Shown here: positions 1 through 6,041 of the stretch, one piece after another
Layout: every line of letters starts with the position of its first letter
How positions within the stretch are numbered: the first letter of the stretch is position 1
Assembly: GCA_018262455.1 (NCBI GenBank)
Contig: JAGSPR010000258.1
Coordinates: forward strand, 1-9,720
DNA from: Deltaproteobacteria bacterium
GTDB taxonomy: Bacteria > Myxococcota > Polyangia > Haliangiales > Haliangiaceae
Direction: 5' to 3'
Length of the DNA: 9,720 nt
Made by a program: the position numbers and the translations under genes
The notes under the pieces: model-generated
Seen by the model: the letters and a program-made list of their open reading frames with translations, nothing else
Databases searched by the model: none
What the model was told of the DNA's origin: nothing

Positions 1-30
1 GACGACGACGCCAAGGGCAAGAAGAAGTAG
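1..30 (+). CDS. 3' end of an unidentified plus-strand gene
   Basis: The first ten codons of the window read in frame 1 as DDDAKGKKK followed by TAG at 28-30. This is an acidic-then-basic low-complexity tail, common at the C-termini of GC-rich bacterial proteins. Nothing about function can be said from nine residues. The reading is supported by the stop lying 3 bp from the convergent stop of the FHA gene and by the hairpin that spans both stops. It could also be a chance open frame, because only 30 bases are visible. Confidence 0.45.
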   Translation, partial: DDDAKGKKK

Positions 31-40
31 TCGCTACTTC
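24..40. terminator. Perfect hairpin containing both convergent stop codons
   Basis: GAAGTAG at 24-30 and CTACTTC at 34-40 are perfect reverse complements around a 3-nt TCG loop. The plus-strand TAG (28-30) and the minus-strand TAG (34-36) each form the inner end of one arm, so both genes end in Lys-stop within the same stem. The stem is 7 bp and no T-tract follows on either strand. A bidirectional terminator or 3'-end-stabilising hairpin is inferred from position. The symmetry could also arise simply because both genes end in GAAGTAG. Confidence 0.4.
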
Positions 41-1245
41 AGCAGCTGATCGAGCATCGCCTTGATCGTCACGTTGACCTCGGGCTGCGAGGCCTGACGG
101 AGGCGGCCGATCTCGAACACCTGGTCCAGGGCCGGGTCGTGATGGAGCCCCTTGCGATCGAGCTTCATCCGGACCTTGAGGTTCGCGCCGAGGTACTCGA
201 TCTCGAGCGTGACGCTGTTGATGCCCCAGTCCTTGGCCATGTGCGCGGGCGGGGCGAACTTGCCCTCGAACCGCTGGCCCGCAGGTGAGGACTCGATGTC
301 CTCCACGCGGTAGTCCATCGCGCCCATCGCGTCGCGCAGCCGCTCGATGTCCGGGTTGCGCATCGTGAGCGAGATCATGGCGTCGATGTCGACGGCCCAG
401 TTGATGTCGACCTGGCCGCGGATCTCCCAGCTCACTTCCTTGTTCGTCATCGAGGTGCCGGCCGGCACCCGGAGCGAGAACGGCAGTGGCAGGACGTCAC
501 CGTGCTGGGCGCGCCACGGGCCCTGGCGCACGAGCACGCGGTCCCACACGTGCTCCTTCTCCCAGCTCTGACCGAGGGCCGACTTGCGGCGGTGGATCTC
601 GACGAGCTCGACCGTGATCGACGCGACATTCTCGCTGTCGGTCGCGGTGAATTCGACGAAGCCGTCGAGGTTGGCGCCGCTCCAGTGCGTGTCCTGCCGC
701 AGCGCGAGCAGCAGCACGCCGTTGTCGTTGCTGCCTTGCTTGCGGTACGCGAACTCCGACGGCAGCGGCGTCGACGCCCCGCTCGAGGCGCCCGCCGACA
801 TCGACATCGACATCGACGCGCTCGGGGCAGGCGTCGGCTGCGTCACGATCGGCGGCCCCCCCGCCGAAGCCTGCGCGTAGTCGTTCTTGCGAGCCGCGAT
901 CAGCGCCGCGAGCTCGGGCGGGACGTGTTGCGCCATCGCCGTCTTGCTGCCGTCGACCTCCCACATGACGCCGAGCTGGACGTGGCCGAGCCAGACCTGC
1001 TGGCCGGGCGCGAGCACCGAGGCTTCGTGGCCGAGGCTCTGGCCATTGACCCACGTGCCGTTCGCCGAGCCCAGGTCGCGGATGTACGTCTGACCGTCGG
1101 CAAACCAGATCTCGGCGTGGCGGCGCGACAGCGTGGGATCCGCGTGGGCAAGCTGGCAGGCCGACGGGTCGCGGCCCGCGAAGATGCGCGTCCCCTGGCC
1201 GGCAAGCTTGTACTGCGCAGACCCCAGCTGCAGATTGACCGTCAT
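34..1245 (-). CDS. FHA-domain protein with C-terminal arrestin-like (Spo0M-like) region
   Basis: 403 residues, probably cytosolic, since there is no signal peptide or membrane span. Residues 1-100 form a forkhead-associated domain, a phosphothreonine-binding fold. Visible landmarks are GRD at 24-26, SRRHAEI at 40-46 and RDLGSANGTWVNG at 56-68. A low-complexity linker (about 105-165) rich in Pro, Ser and Ala includes an (MS)n run at about 145-150. Residues about 170-300 look like an arrestin-type beta sandwich: WSGANLDGFVEF near 188-199 matches the PGE-x-hydrophobic-x-G-x-V pattern, and LPFSLRVPAG near 254-263 matches the FsF-x-lP strand. The following segment (about 298-380), with INSVTLEIEYLGANLKVRM, resembles the C-terminal half of sporulation-control protein Spo0M. 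The arrestin/Spo0M call rests on pattern recognition. The start at 1245 leaves the first FHA strand intact. A GAGGG lies almost adjacent to the ATG, an unusually close Shine-Dalgarno sequence. The gene is divergent from the OPT transporter and shares its 95-bp upstream region. Confidence 0.85.
   Translation of the reverse strand: MTVNLQLGSAQYKLAGQGTRIFAGRDPSACQLAHADPTLSRRHAEIWFADGQTYIRDLGSANGTWVNGQSLGHEASVLAPGQQVWLGHVQLGVMWEVDGSKTAMAQHVPPELAALIAARKNDYAQASAGGPPIVTQPTPAPSASMSMSMSAGASSGASTPLPSEFAYRKQGSNDNGVLLLALRQDTHWSGANLDGFVEFTATDSENVASITVELVEIHRRKSALGQSWEKEHVWDRVLVRQGPWRAQHGDVLPLPFSLRVPAGTSMTNKEVSWEIRGQVDINWAVDIDAMISLTMRNPDIERLRDAMGAMDYRVEDIESSPAGQRFEGKFAPPAHMAKDWGINSVTLEIEYLGANLKVRMKLDRKGLHHDPALDQVFEIGRLRQASQPEVNVTIKAMLDQLLK
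796..813. repeat. Hexanucleotide tandem repeat (CGACAT)3 in the FHA-protein linker
   Basis: Three perfect CGACAT units run from 796 to 813, followed by a partial CGAC. On the minus strand they encode alternating Met-Ser (about residues 145-150) in the flexible linker between the FHA and arrestin-like parts. A gain or loss of one unit would change the linker by two residues without a frameshift, so length variation between strains is plausible. Confidence 0.8.
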
Positions 1246-1256
1246 GCCCTCGACGG

Positions 1257-1272
1257 TAACACGCCCGTGTTA
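1257..1272. promoter_or_regulatory. 16-bp palindrome, candidate operator in the divergent promoter region
   Basis: TAACACG at 1257-1263 and CGTGTTA at 1266-1272 are perfect reverse complements separated by CC. The element lies 11 bp upstream of the FHA-protein ATG and 68 bp upstream of the OPT ATG. It is AT-richer than its surroundings. The 7-2-7 dyad is the shape expected for a dimeric repressor such as a TetR-type regulator. Such a factor could control both genes, but no regulator gene is encoded in the window. The operator function is inferred. Confidence 0.5.
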
Positions 1273-1281
1273 TGCCTCGAG

Positions 1282-1340
1282 CCCGGAGCGCAACCCGGCG
1301 TCCTACCCGGAGCGCAACCGGCGTCCTACCCGGAGCACAA
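1282..1340 (+). repeat. 2.5-copy tandem repeat carrying duplicated SD motifs
   Basis: Three copies of a unit beginning CCCGGAGCGCAACC start at 1282 (24 bp), 1306 (23 bp, one C fewer) and 1329 (12 bp, ending at the OPT start codon, with GCG changed to GCA). Each copy contains GGAG, and the last one is the ribosome-binding site of the transporter. The repeat therefore looks like local duplication of the translation-initiation region. The second copy is 1 bp shorter than the first, so the frames of the copies differ, which argues that this segment is not coding. Confidence 0.75.
1332..1335 (+). promoter_or_regulatory. Ribosome-binding site fixing the OPT start
   Basis: GGAG lies 5 nt upstream of ATG at 1341, ideal Shine-Dalgarno spacing. 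It favours this start over the in-frame upstream ATG at 1272, which sits inside the palindrome and would add 23 Arg/Ala/Thr-rich residues encoded by the tandem repeat. Confidence 0.7.
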
Positions 1341-3371
1341 ATGAGTCACGAAGATCAGGACATCGAGGTTCCCGAGGCCAAGCTCGTGAAGGACGAGCTC
1401 AAGGCGCTCGGCGCCGAGGGCCCGCCCCCCGCGGGCACTCACACCGTTCCGCTCGGCGAGCTGCGTGGCGACATCACGTGGTCGACCATCGTCGCGGGCC
1501 TGATCGTCGCCGTGATCATGGGCGCCTCGTACCCGTACATGGTGCTGAAGCTCGGGTTTGGCCCCAACGTCTCGGTGGTCGCGGCGTTCTTCGGGTTCCT
1601 GTTCCTCCGGCTCATCGACCTGGCCCTCCGCCGGCGCAGCTACAACCGCTGGCAGAACAACCTGGTCGAGGCCGCCGGCACGAGCGCAGCGCAGACCGCG
1701 TTCATGTGCGTGTTGCTCGGGGCGTTCGACATCCTCACCTACAACACCGCGGACACCGGGCAGCCGTTCCAGATGCGGCTCTCGCCGCTGACCTCGTTCT
1801 TGTGGCTCACCGCCGCGGCGACGCTCGGCGTGCTGATGGCGGTGCCACTGCGCCGGCACTTCGTCGTCGACGAGAAGCTGCCGTACGTCGATGGGCTGTC
1901 GACCGCGGAGACCATCACCGTGCTCGATCCGCCGCGTAACGCTTCGGCCGAGGTCAAGCGCAACGCGCTCGCCGCGTTCTGGGCCGTGATGGGGGGCGTG
2001 TTCCTGTCGGGCCTGCTGTTCGCGCTGCGCGCCGATGCCAAGTTCACCGACCTCATCCCCGAGGGCTGGGAGCCGCACTGGAAGATCATCGGCGGCGAGC
2101 ACAACGAGTCGCTCGTCGCGGGCTGGTCCTCGATGTGGAACCTGATCGGCGGCGAGCCGGGCGCTCTCGTCGCGATGGCCGGCAGCGGGGCCGTGCTCGC
2201 CAACCTGGGCGTCGGTGCGTCGTACAGCTTGCTCAGCATCGGCTCCGGCATGCTCGTCGGGCTCCGGATCAATGTCAGCATGATGATCGGTGGCGTGCTC
2301 GCCTGGGTCGTCGCGCCGTACTTCCTCATCAAGTACGGGGTCGAGCTCCGGCACGTCACCACCGGCGAGAAGGGCCACGAGGTCGCGACCGCGCTGTTCA
2401 CCCAGGCCCCCAAGCGGACCGAGGTGCTGTTCTGGGTGATGTGGCCGGCCACCGGCATGCTCGTCGCCGGTGGGCTCACCGCGCTCGCGCTGCGCTGGCG
2501 GATCCTCATCGAGACGTTCCGCAGCCTGCGCCAGGCCAAGATCGGGGGCTCGGAGTTCCCGCTGTCGATCGTCGGCCCCGGCATCGTGATCTCGGCGATC
2601 GCGCTCATCATCATCCAGCGCGAGCTGCTCGGCATGCCGGTGTGGATGACCGTCGCGGCGATCCTGCTGTCCGTCCCGCTGATGCTCGTAGGCCTCCGCG
2701 TGCTCGGCGAGACCAACTGGGGGCCGATCAGCGCGCTGTCGAACATGATGCAGGGGCTGTTCGCCGCGGTCGCACCCGGCAACATCGGCGCGAACATGGT
2801 CGCGAGCGGCACGGCGGGCACGGTCGCCACGTCGTCCGAGATGATCATGCAGGACTACAAGTGTGGCGACATGGTCGGCACCAAGCCGCGCCTGCTCACG
2901 ATCATGCAGCTGCTGGCGATCCCGGTCGGGGCCGCGGCCGTGTCGCTGATGTACCCGTTCCTCGTCAACCAGTATGGCATCGTCGGCGACGAGGCCCAGC
3001 TCACCTCGCCGATCTCGAACAAGTGGGCCGGCTTCGCGCAGATCCTCAAGGACGGCGCGAGCGCGCTATCACCGTCGGCGCTCTACGCCCTCGCGATCTT
3101 CTCGGTGCTCGGCGTGATCTTCACCGTCCTCGAGGCCAGGCCGAAGCTCAAGCGCTGGGTGCCTTCTCCGACCGGCGTCGGCATCGGCATCCTCGTGCCG
3201 TTCGCCGTCGTCTCGACCATGTTCATCGGTGGGGTGATCGGCTGGGCCTGGGAGCGGCTGAACAAGAAGCAAGCCGACCTCTACATGGTGCCGCTCGGCT
3301 CGGGCTTCATCGCCGGCGAGGCGATCGTCGCGGTGTTCGCCGCGATCTACTTCGGCGTGACGCAGAGCTGA
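1341..3371 (+). CDS. OPT family oligopeptide / metal-chelate transporter
   Basis: 676 residues, a normal length for the OPT superfamily (TC 2.A.67), whose members are proton-coupled importers of oligopeptides or metal-siderophore complexes. A hydrophilic N-terminus of about 45 residues precedes many hydrophobic segments (roughly 14-16 spans) that run to the C-terminus. Family-like segments visible are NNLVEAAGTSAAQTAF near 106-121, LPYVDGLSTAE near 180-190, ETNWGPIS near 457-464, DYKCGDMVGTKPR near 505-517 and LGSGFIAGEAIV near 652-663. The DYK-G-MVG-KPR block corresponds to the conserved D-K-G-PR loop of OPT proteins. Substrate specificity (peptide or metal chelate) cannot be read from the sequence. 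The start is chosen from the GGAG at 1332. The gene is head to head with the FHA-arrestin-like gene and converges on the lipoprotein gene with an 11-bp gap. Confidence 0.9.
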   Translation: MSHEDQDIEVPEAKLVKDELKALGAEGPPPAGTHTVPLGELRGDITWSTIVAGLIVAVIMGASYPYMVLKLGFGPNVSVVAAFFGFLFLRLIDLALRRRSYNRWQNNLVEAAGTSAAQTAFMCVLLGAFDILTYNTADTGQPFQMRLSPLTSFLWLTAAATLGVLMAVPLRRHFVVDEKLPYVDGLSTAETITVLDPPRNASAEVKRNALAAFWAVMGGVFLSGLLFALRADAKFTDLIPEGWEPHWKIIGGEHNESLVAGWSSMWNLIGGEPGALVAMAGSGAVLANLGVGASYSLLSIGSGMLVGLRINVSMMIGGVLAWVVAPYFLIKYGVELRHVTTGEKGHEVATALFTQAPKRTEVLFWVMWPATGMLVAGGLTALALRWRILIETFRSLRQAKIGGSEFPLSIVGPGIVISAIALIIIQRELLGMPVWMTVAAILLSVPLMLVGLRVLGETNWGPISALSNMMQGLFAAVAPGNIGANMVASGTAGTVATSSEMIMQDYKCGDMVGTKPRLLTIMQLLAIPVGAAAVSLMYPFLVNQYGIVGDEAQLTSPISNKWAGFAQILKDGASALSPSALYALAIFSVLGVIFTVLEARPKLKRWVPSPTGVGIGILVPFAVVSTMFIGGVIGWAWERLNKKQADLYMVPLGSGFIAGEAIVAVFAAIYFGVTQS

Positions 3372-3382
3372 CCCCTCCAGGA

Positions 3383-5053
3383 TCACGGCAGCTTGGCGCG
3401 GGCGTGGAAGACCCGGGTGACGGTCTTGCCGTTCTCATCGACGGGCTGCGACCACGTGGCGTGCAAGATCCGGCGCGCGTTGTCGACGACGAGCGCCTCG
3501 TACTCGCCGACCCACTTGGCACCATGGCGCACGGTCGAGAGGGCGGCGAACGGGACGTCGTTGATCCGGCCCACCTGCTTGCAGGTCGCGGCGCCGGGCG
3601 TGCACACCGCGTGAGCGTAGCGCGGGCCGCGGCTGTCGTACCAGGCGACGTGCAGCAGGCCGGTCTTCGGATCGAGCGCGAGGTTCGGCACCATGTGGAT
3701 CGCGCAGGCCGGGTCATCGCCGATCCGGGTCCGCTTCCAGGTCTTGCCCTGGTCCTTCGACGCGGCAACGACGAGGTCCCACTTCGCGTCGCGGGTGCCG
3801 CGCGTGTAGACGAGGTAGATCCACTTGCGGGCGTCATCGAGGGCGATGCTCGGGTTGGCGAAGAAGAACGGCAGGGACTCGCCGGTCCGGCTGATCCGCT
3901 GAGGTGCGGTGAACGTGGTGCCGCCATCGCTCGAGCTCGCGTACTCGATCGTCTGGTCTGCGGAGCCATACGCGCCGCCGGGGCCGCCGTTGATCGTCAC
4001 CAGGTGGAGCGTGCCGTCCGAGCCGACCGCGAGGTCGCCGTAGATTCCGATGAGCGGCGTCTGCGCAGGACCGAAGGTCACACCGTGATCGCGCGACGCG
4101 CGGACGCGCAGGCCGCTCGCCGCGTAGGCCACGTACACGATCTCCTCGGACCTGCGCTGCGGATCGCGACCGACGACCACCATCGGCTTGTCGAGGCAGT
4201 CCGGCTCGTCGGCGGAGCAGTCGCCCGCTTCGTGCACCGGCACCGGCGTTGACCAGGTTGCCCCGCGGTCGGTCGAGGTCGCCATCGCGATCTCCTGGTG
4301 GTCCGAGCGGCCGTCGAAGCCGAGCCACACCGCATAGAGCTTGCCGGCGCGGTCGCGGGCGAGCCACGGATCGAACGCGCTCTGCCGGCCGGTCGAGAAC
4401 GCCTGCTGGGACACGCGATTGGCGGCGTCGATCCGCGCGAGGGCGAGCGCGTTGCCTTCTTGGATCGGTCCGCGGGTGAGGTAGAGCGCGACGAGACTGC
4501 CATCATCGGCGACCACGGCGCTCGGCTCGAGCTGGTAGAGACCTGGCGAGCTCGCGGTCGACAGCGCGGTCGCCGGCGCGAACGCCGGGTCGCGCGCGAG
4601 GCCCACAGGCGCGGGGCAGATCCGCGGCACGATCGTCGCGGTGTTGGGGATCATGCAAGCCTGCCACTGCGGGTCGCAGACGTAGCCCTCGGCGACCCGG
4701 CATTCGGCGTCCGAGCTGCACTTCGCCATGCAGAGCTCGCCCGCGCGCGGGGTCTCGACGCAGGTCCCGTCGTCGCACGGCTCGCCGGTCAGGCCACAGA
4801 ACGAGGTGCAATAGCCACCCGGCAGCGGGCTGCACATGCGATCGCCTCCACATGGTCGATCGGCGACCGGTCGAGCACGCGAGCAGGCCGCACCGAGCGC
4901 GGGCGCCACGGCGGCATCGGCGGCGGCATCGGCGGCCGCCGAGACCCGGGCATCGGGGGCTGGGAGCGGGCGGGGCGGCAGGGGGCTCGGCGCGGGCGCA
5001 CTCGTCCCCGAGCAGCCGAGGGCCAGGAACATGAATAGTCCGCGAAGCTGCAC
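3383..5053 (-). CDS. Lipoprotein with Cys-rich module and Asp-box (BNR/sialidase-like) beta-propeller
   Basis: About 556 residues if translation starts at GTG 5053. This gives a short signal ending in a lipobox (LALGC, lipidated Cys14), so the protein is probably anchored to an envelope membrane. A Pro/Ala/Asp-rich linker follows, then a module with 13 cysteines (about 57-146), presumably disulfide-bonded. The rest is a beta-propeller with four Asp-boxes of the S-x-D-x-G-x-T-W/F type, at about 260-267, 320-327, 374-381 and 432-439. Such propellers occur in sialidases and in many non-enzymatic exported proteins. The RIP arginine motif typical of bacterial sialidases is not seen, so enzyme activity is doubtful. 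The start is uncertain: TTG at 5089 would give a longer Arg-rich signal, and ATG at 5032 would leave only six residues before Cys. No clear Shine-Dalgarno sequence is seen. The gene is divergent from the thioredoxin-like gene. Confidence 0.8.
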   Translation of the reverse strand: MQLRGLFMFLALGCSGTSAPAPSPLPPRPLPAPDARVSAAADAAADAAVAPALGAACSRARPVADRPCGGDRMCSPLPGGYCTSFCGLTGEPCDDGTCVETPRAGELCMAKCSSDAECRVAEGYVCDPQWQACMIPNTATIVPRICPAPVGLARDPAFAPATALSTASSPGLYQLEPSAVVADDGSLVALYLTRGPIQEGNALALARIDAANRVSQQAFSTGRQSAFDPWLARDRAGKLYAVWLGFDGRSDHQEIAMATSTDRGATWSTPVPVHEAGDCSADEPDCLDKPMVVVGRDPQRRSEEIVYVAYAASGLRVRASRDHGVTFGPAQTPLIGIYGDLAVGSDGTLHLVTINGGPGGAYGSADQTIEYASSSDGGTTFTAPQRISRTGESLPFFFANPSIALDDARKWIYLVYTRGTRDAKWDLVVAASKDQGKTWKRTRIGDDPACAIHMVPNLALDPKTGLLHVAWYDSRGPRYAHAVCTPGAATCKQVGRINDVPFAALSTVRHGAKWVGEYEALVVDNARRILHATWSQPVDENGKTVTRVFHARAKLP

Positions 5054-5093
5054 CGTCCGAGCTAGCCACGACAGGCCCCAACGTCGCAACCGA

Positions 5094-5108
5094 GCGAGGC
5101 GCCCTCGC
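5094..5108. promoter_or_regulatory. Inverted repeat GCGAGG-CGC-CCTCGC in the divergent intergenic region
   Basis: Perfect 6-bp arms with a 3-nt centre lie 14 bp upstream of the ATG at 5123 and just outside the lipoprotein start. The element could be an operator for one or both divergent genes, or a 5' UTR hairpin. In DNA this GC-rich, a 6-bp match carries limited weight. Confidence 0.25.
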
Positions 5109-5122
5109 GATATGGTCCACCC

Positions 5123-6040
5123 ATGAATCGACTCGTGACCGCTGCCCTCTTGATGTCGAGCGCCACGTTCGCCATCGCGCAACCCACGACCAAGCCAGCG
5201 CCCCCCAAGCCGGCGCCCCCCAAGCCGGCGCCTCCTGCCGTGCAGGTGCCAGCGGTGGGCGACGTCCTGGCCCCGAACGGAGGCGAGAACTGGCCGAAGC
5301 TCGAATGGCTGTACGACGTGCCGGCCATGACGGATGCCGCCGGCAAGATCGTGATCCACTGGTTCTGCGCGCCCAAGATCGCCGCCTGCACCGACGATCT
5401 CGCGCGGATCACCACGCTCAAGGAGAACTCGAATCGCGTCTACGTGATCGCGTACATCAACGGCACCAAGCGTGATGCCCAGAAGCTCGATCCGATCCGC
5501 GAGAGCGAGGGGGTCGGTCGCGGCACGCTCGCGTTCGGCAAGAATGTGACCTCGGTGTTCAAGTCGCTGGGGCTCATCGGCCCGGTGTCGTTCGTCGTCG
5601 ATGTCGAAGGCAAGGTGGCGCAGATCACCACCGGCTCGTCGCCCGCCGAGCTCGACGCGCGCGACGCCAAGGTCAACGCACTCGCCGCCGGGATCAAGGA
5701 GTACGCGGCCACGGTCGATGGCCCCAAGGTCGTCAAGGCAGGCGACAAGTTCAACCTGGGGATGACCATCAAGCTCGCCGGCTGGCTCACCTACAGCAAG
5801 AAGCCGGGGACGACCCTCGAGTTCAAGGTGACGCCGCCCAAGGACATCAAGTGTGACAACACCACGCTCAAGGGCGATCAGCTGAAGCCCGTCAACCAGA
5901 CGCTCACCGCGAGCGTGAGCTGCACCGGCCCGAAGGGCAGCTACGAGCTCCGCGGCATCTTCAACTTCAGCTACGACACGCCGAGCGGCGCCACGGGCCT
6001 CGGCACCGACGGCGCGAGCTACAAGTTCGAGATCAAGTAG
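5123..6040 (+). CDS. Secreted protein with degenerate thioredoxin-like domain and C-terminal beta domain
   Basis: 305 residues. A Sec signal peptide (about 1-19, cleavage likely after ATFAIA) is followed by a KPAPP repeat linker (24-38). Residues about 60-195 resemble an AhpC/TlpA-type thioredoxin fold: GKIVIHWFCAPKIAAC near 74-89 sits where the WCxxC active site belongs, and GPVSFVVDVEGKV near 153-165 matches the cis-Pro strand (Pro154) and the following hairpin. Aligned to a TlpA motif, the second cysteine (Cys89) is kept but the nucleophilic cysteine is replaced by Ile86. Cys82 lies three positions before the canonical tryptophan-flanked site. A normal disulfide reductase is therefore unlikely. 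The C-terminal part (about 200-305) looks like a beta sandwich with Cys244 and Cys267. A distant similarity to the DsbD N-terminal domain is possible but weak. No good Shine-Dalgarno sequence is visible. The stop is 1 bp from the convergent stop of the next gene. Confidence 0.75.
   Translation: MNRLVTAALLMSSATFAIAQPTTKPAPPKPAPPKPAPPAVQVPAVGDVLAPNGGENWPKLEWLYDVPAMTDAAGKIVIHWFCAPKIAACTDDLARITTLKENSNRVYVIAYINGTKRDAQKLDPIRESEGVGRGTLAFGKNVTSVFKSLGLIGPVSFVVDVEGKVAQITTGSSPAELDARDAKVNALAAGIKEYAATVDGPKVVKAGDKFNLGMTIKLAGWLTYSKKPGTTLEFKVTPPKDIKCDNTTLKGDQLKPVNQTLTASVSCTGPKGSYELRGIFNFSYDTPSGATGLGTDGASYKFEIK
5192..5236 (+). repeat. 15-bp tandem repeat encoding KPAPP x3
   Basis: Three 15-bp units (5192-5206, 5207-5221, 5222-5236) differ only by synonymous changes, including A/G in the second codon and C/T in the final two codons. 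They encode a Lys-Pro-Ala-Pro-Pro linker just after the signal peptide, a typical spacer for exported proteins crossing the periplasm or cell wall matrix. Copy number may vary between strains. Confidence 0.85.
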
Positions 6041-6041
6041 C

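Noticed and set aside
1272..1340. Upstream ATG extending the OPT protein by 23 residues
   Set aside because: The extension is encoded by the tandem repeat, and ATG 1341 has a well-spaced GGAG.
796..1340. Short direct repeats considered as a CRISPR array
   Set aside because: The units are 6 bp and about 24 bp, directly tandem with no spacers; one is coding and the other is a duplicated SD region.
1739..2848. A 369-codon minus-strand open frame inside the OPT gene
   Set aside because: Ser/Pro/Thr-rich with no motif. The opposite strand encodes a full transporter with family motifs.
3355..3393. Possible terminator at the OPT/lipoprotein junction
   Set aside because: Only 5-bp matches (CGTGA/TCACG and AGCTG/CAGCT) with loops of about 20 nt, and they are mutually incompatible. 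No convincing hairpin.
2135..4252. A 705-codon open frame on the plus strand across the OPT and lipoprotein genes
   Set aside because: It spans a convergent junction, encodes Arg/Ala/His/Gly-rich sequence with no domain, and is a shadow of GC-biased codons in the two real genes.
5054..5359. Upstream extension of the lipoprotein frame to 5359
   Set aside because: It would overlap the secreted thioredoxin-like gene on the other strand, and the added residues are Arg/Gly/His-rich and would bury the signal peptide.
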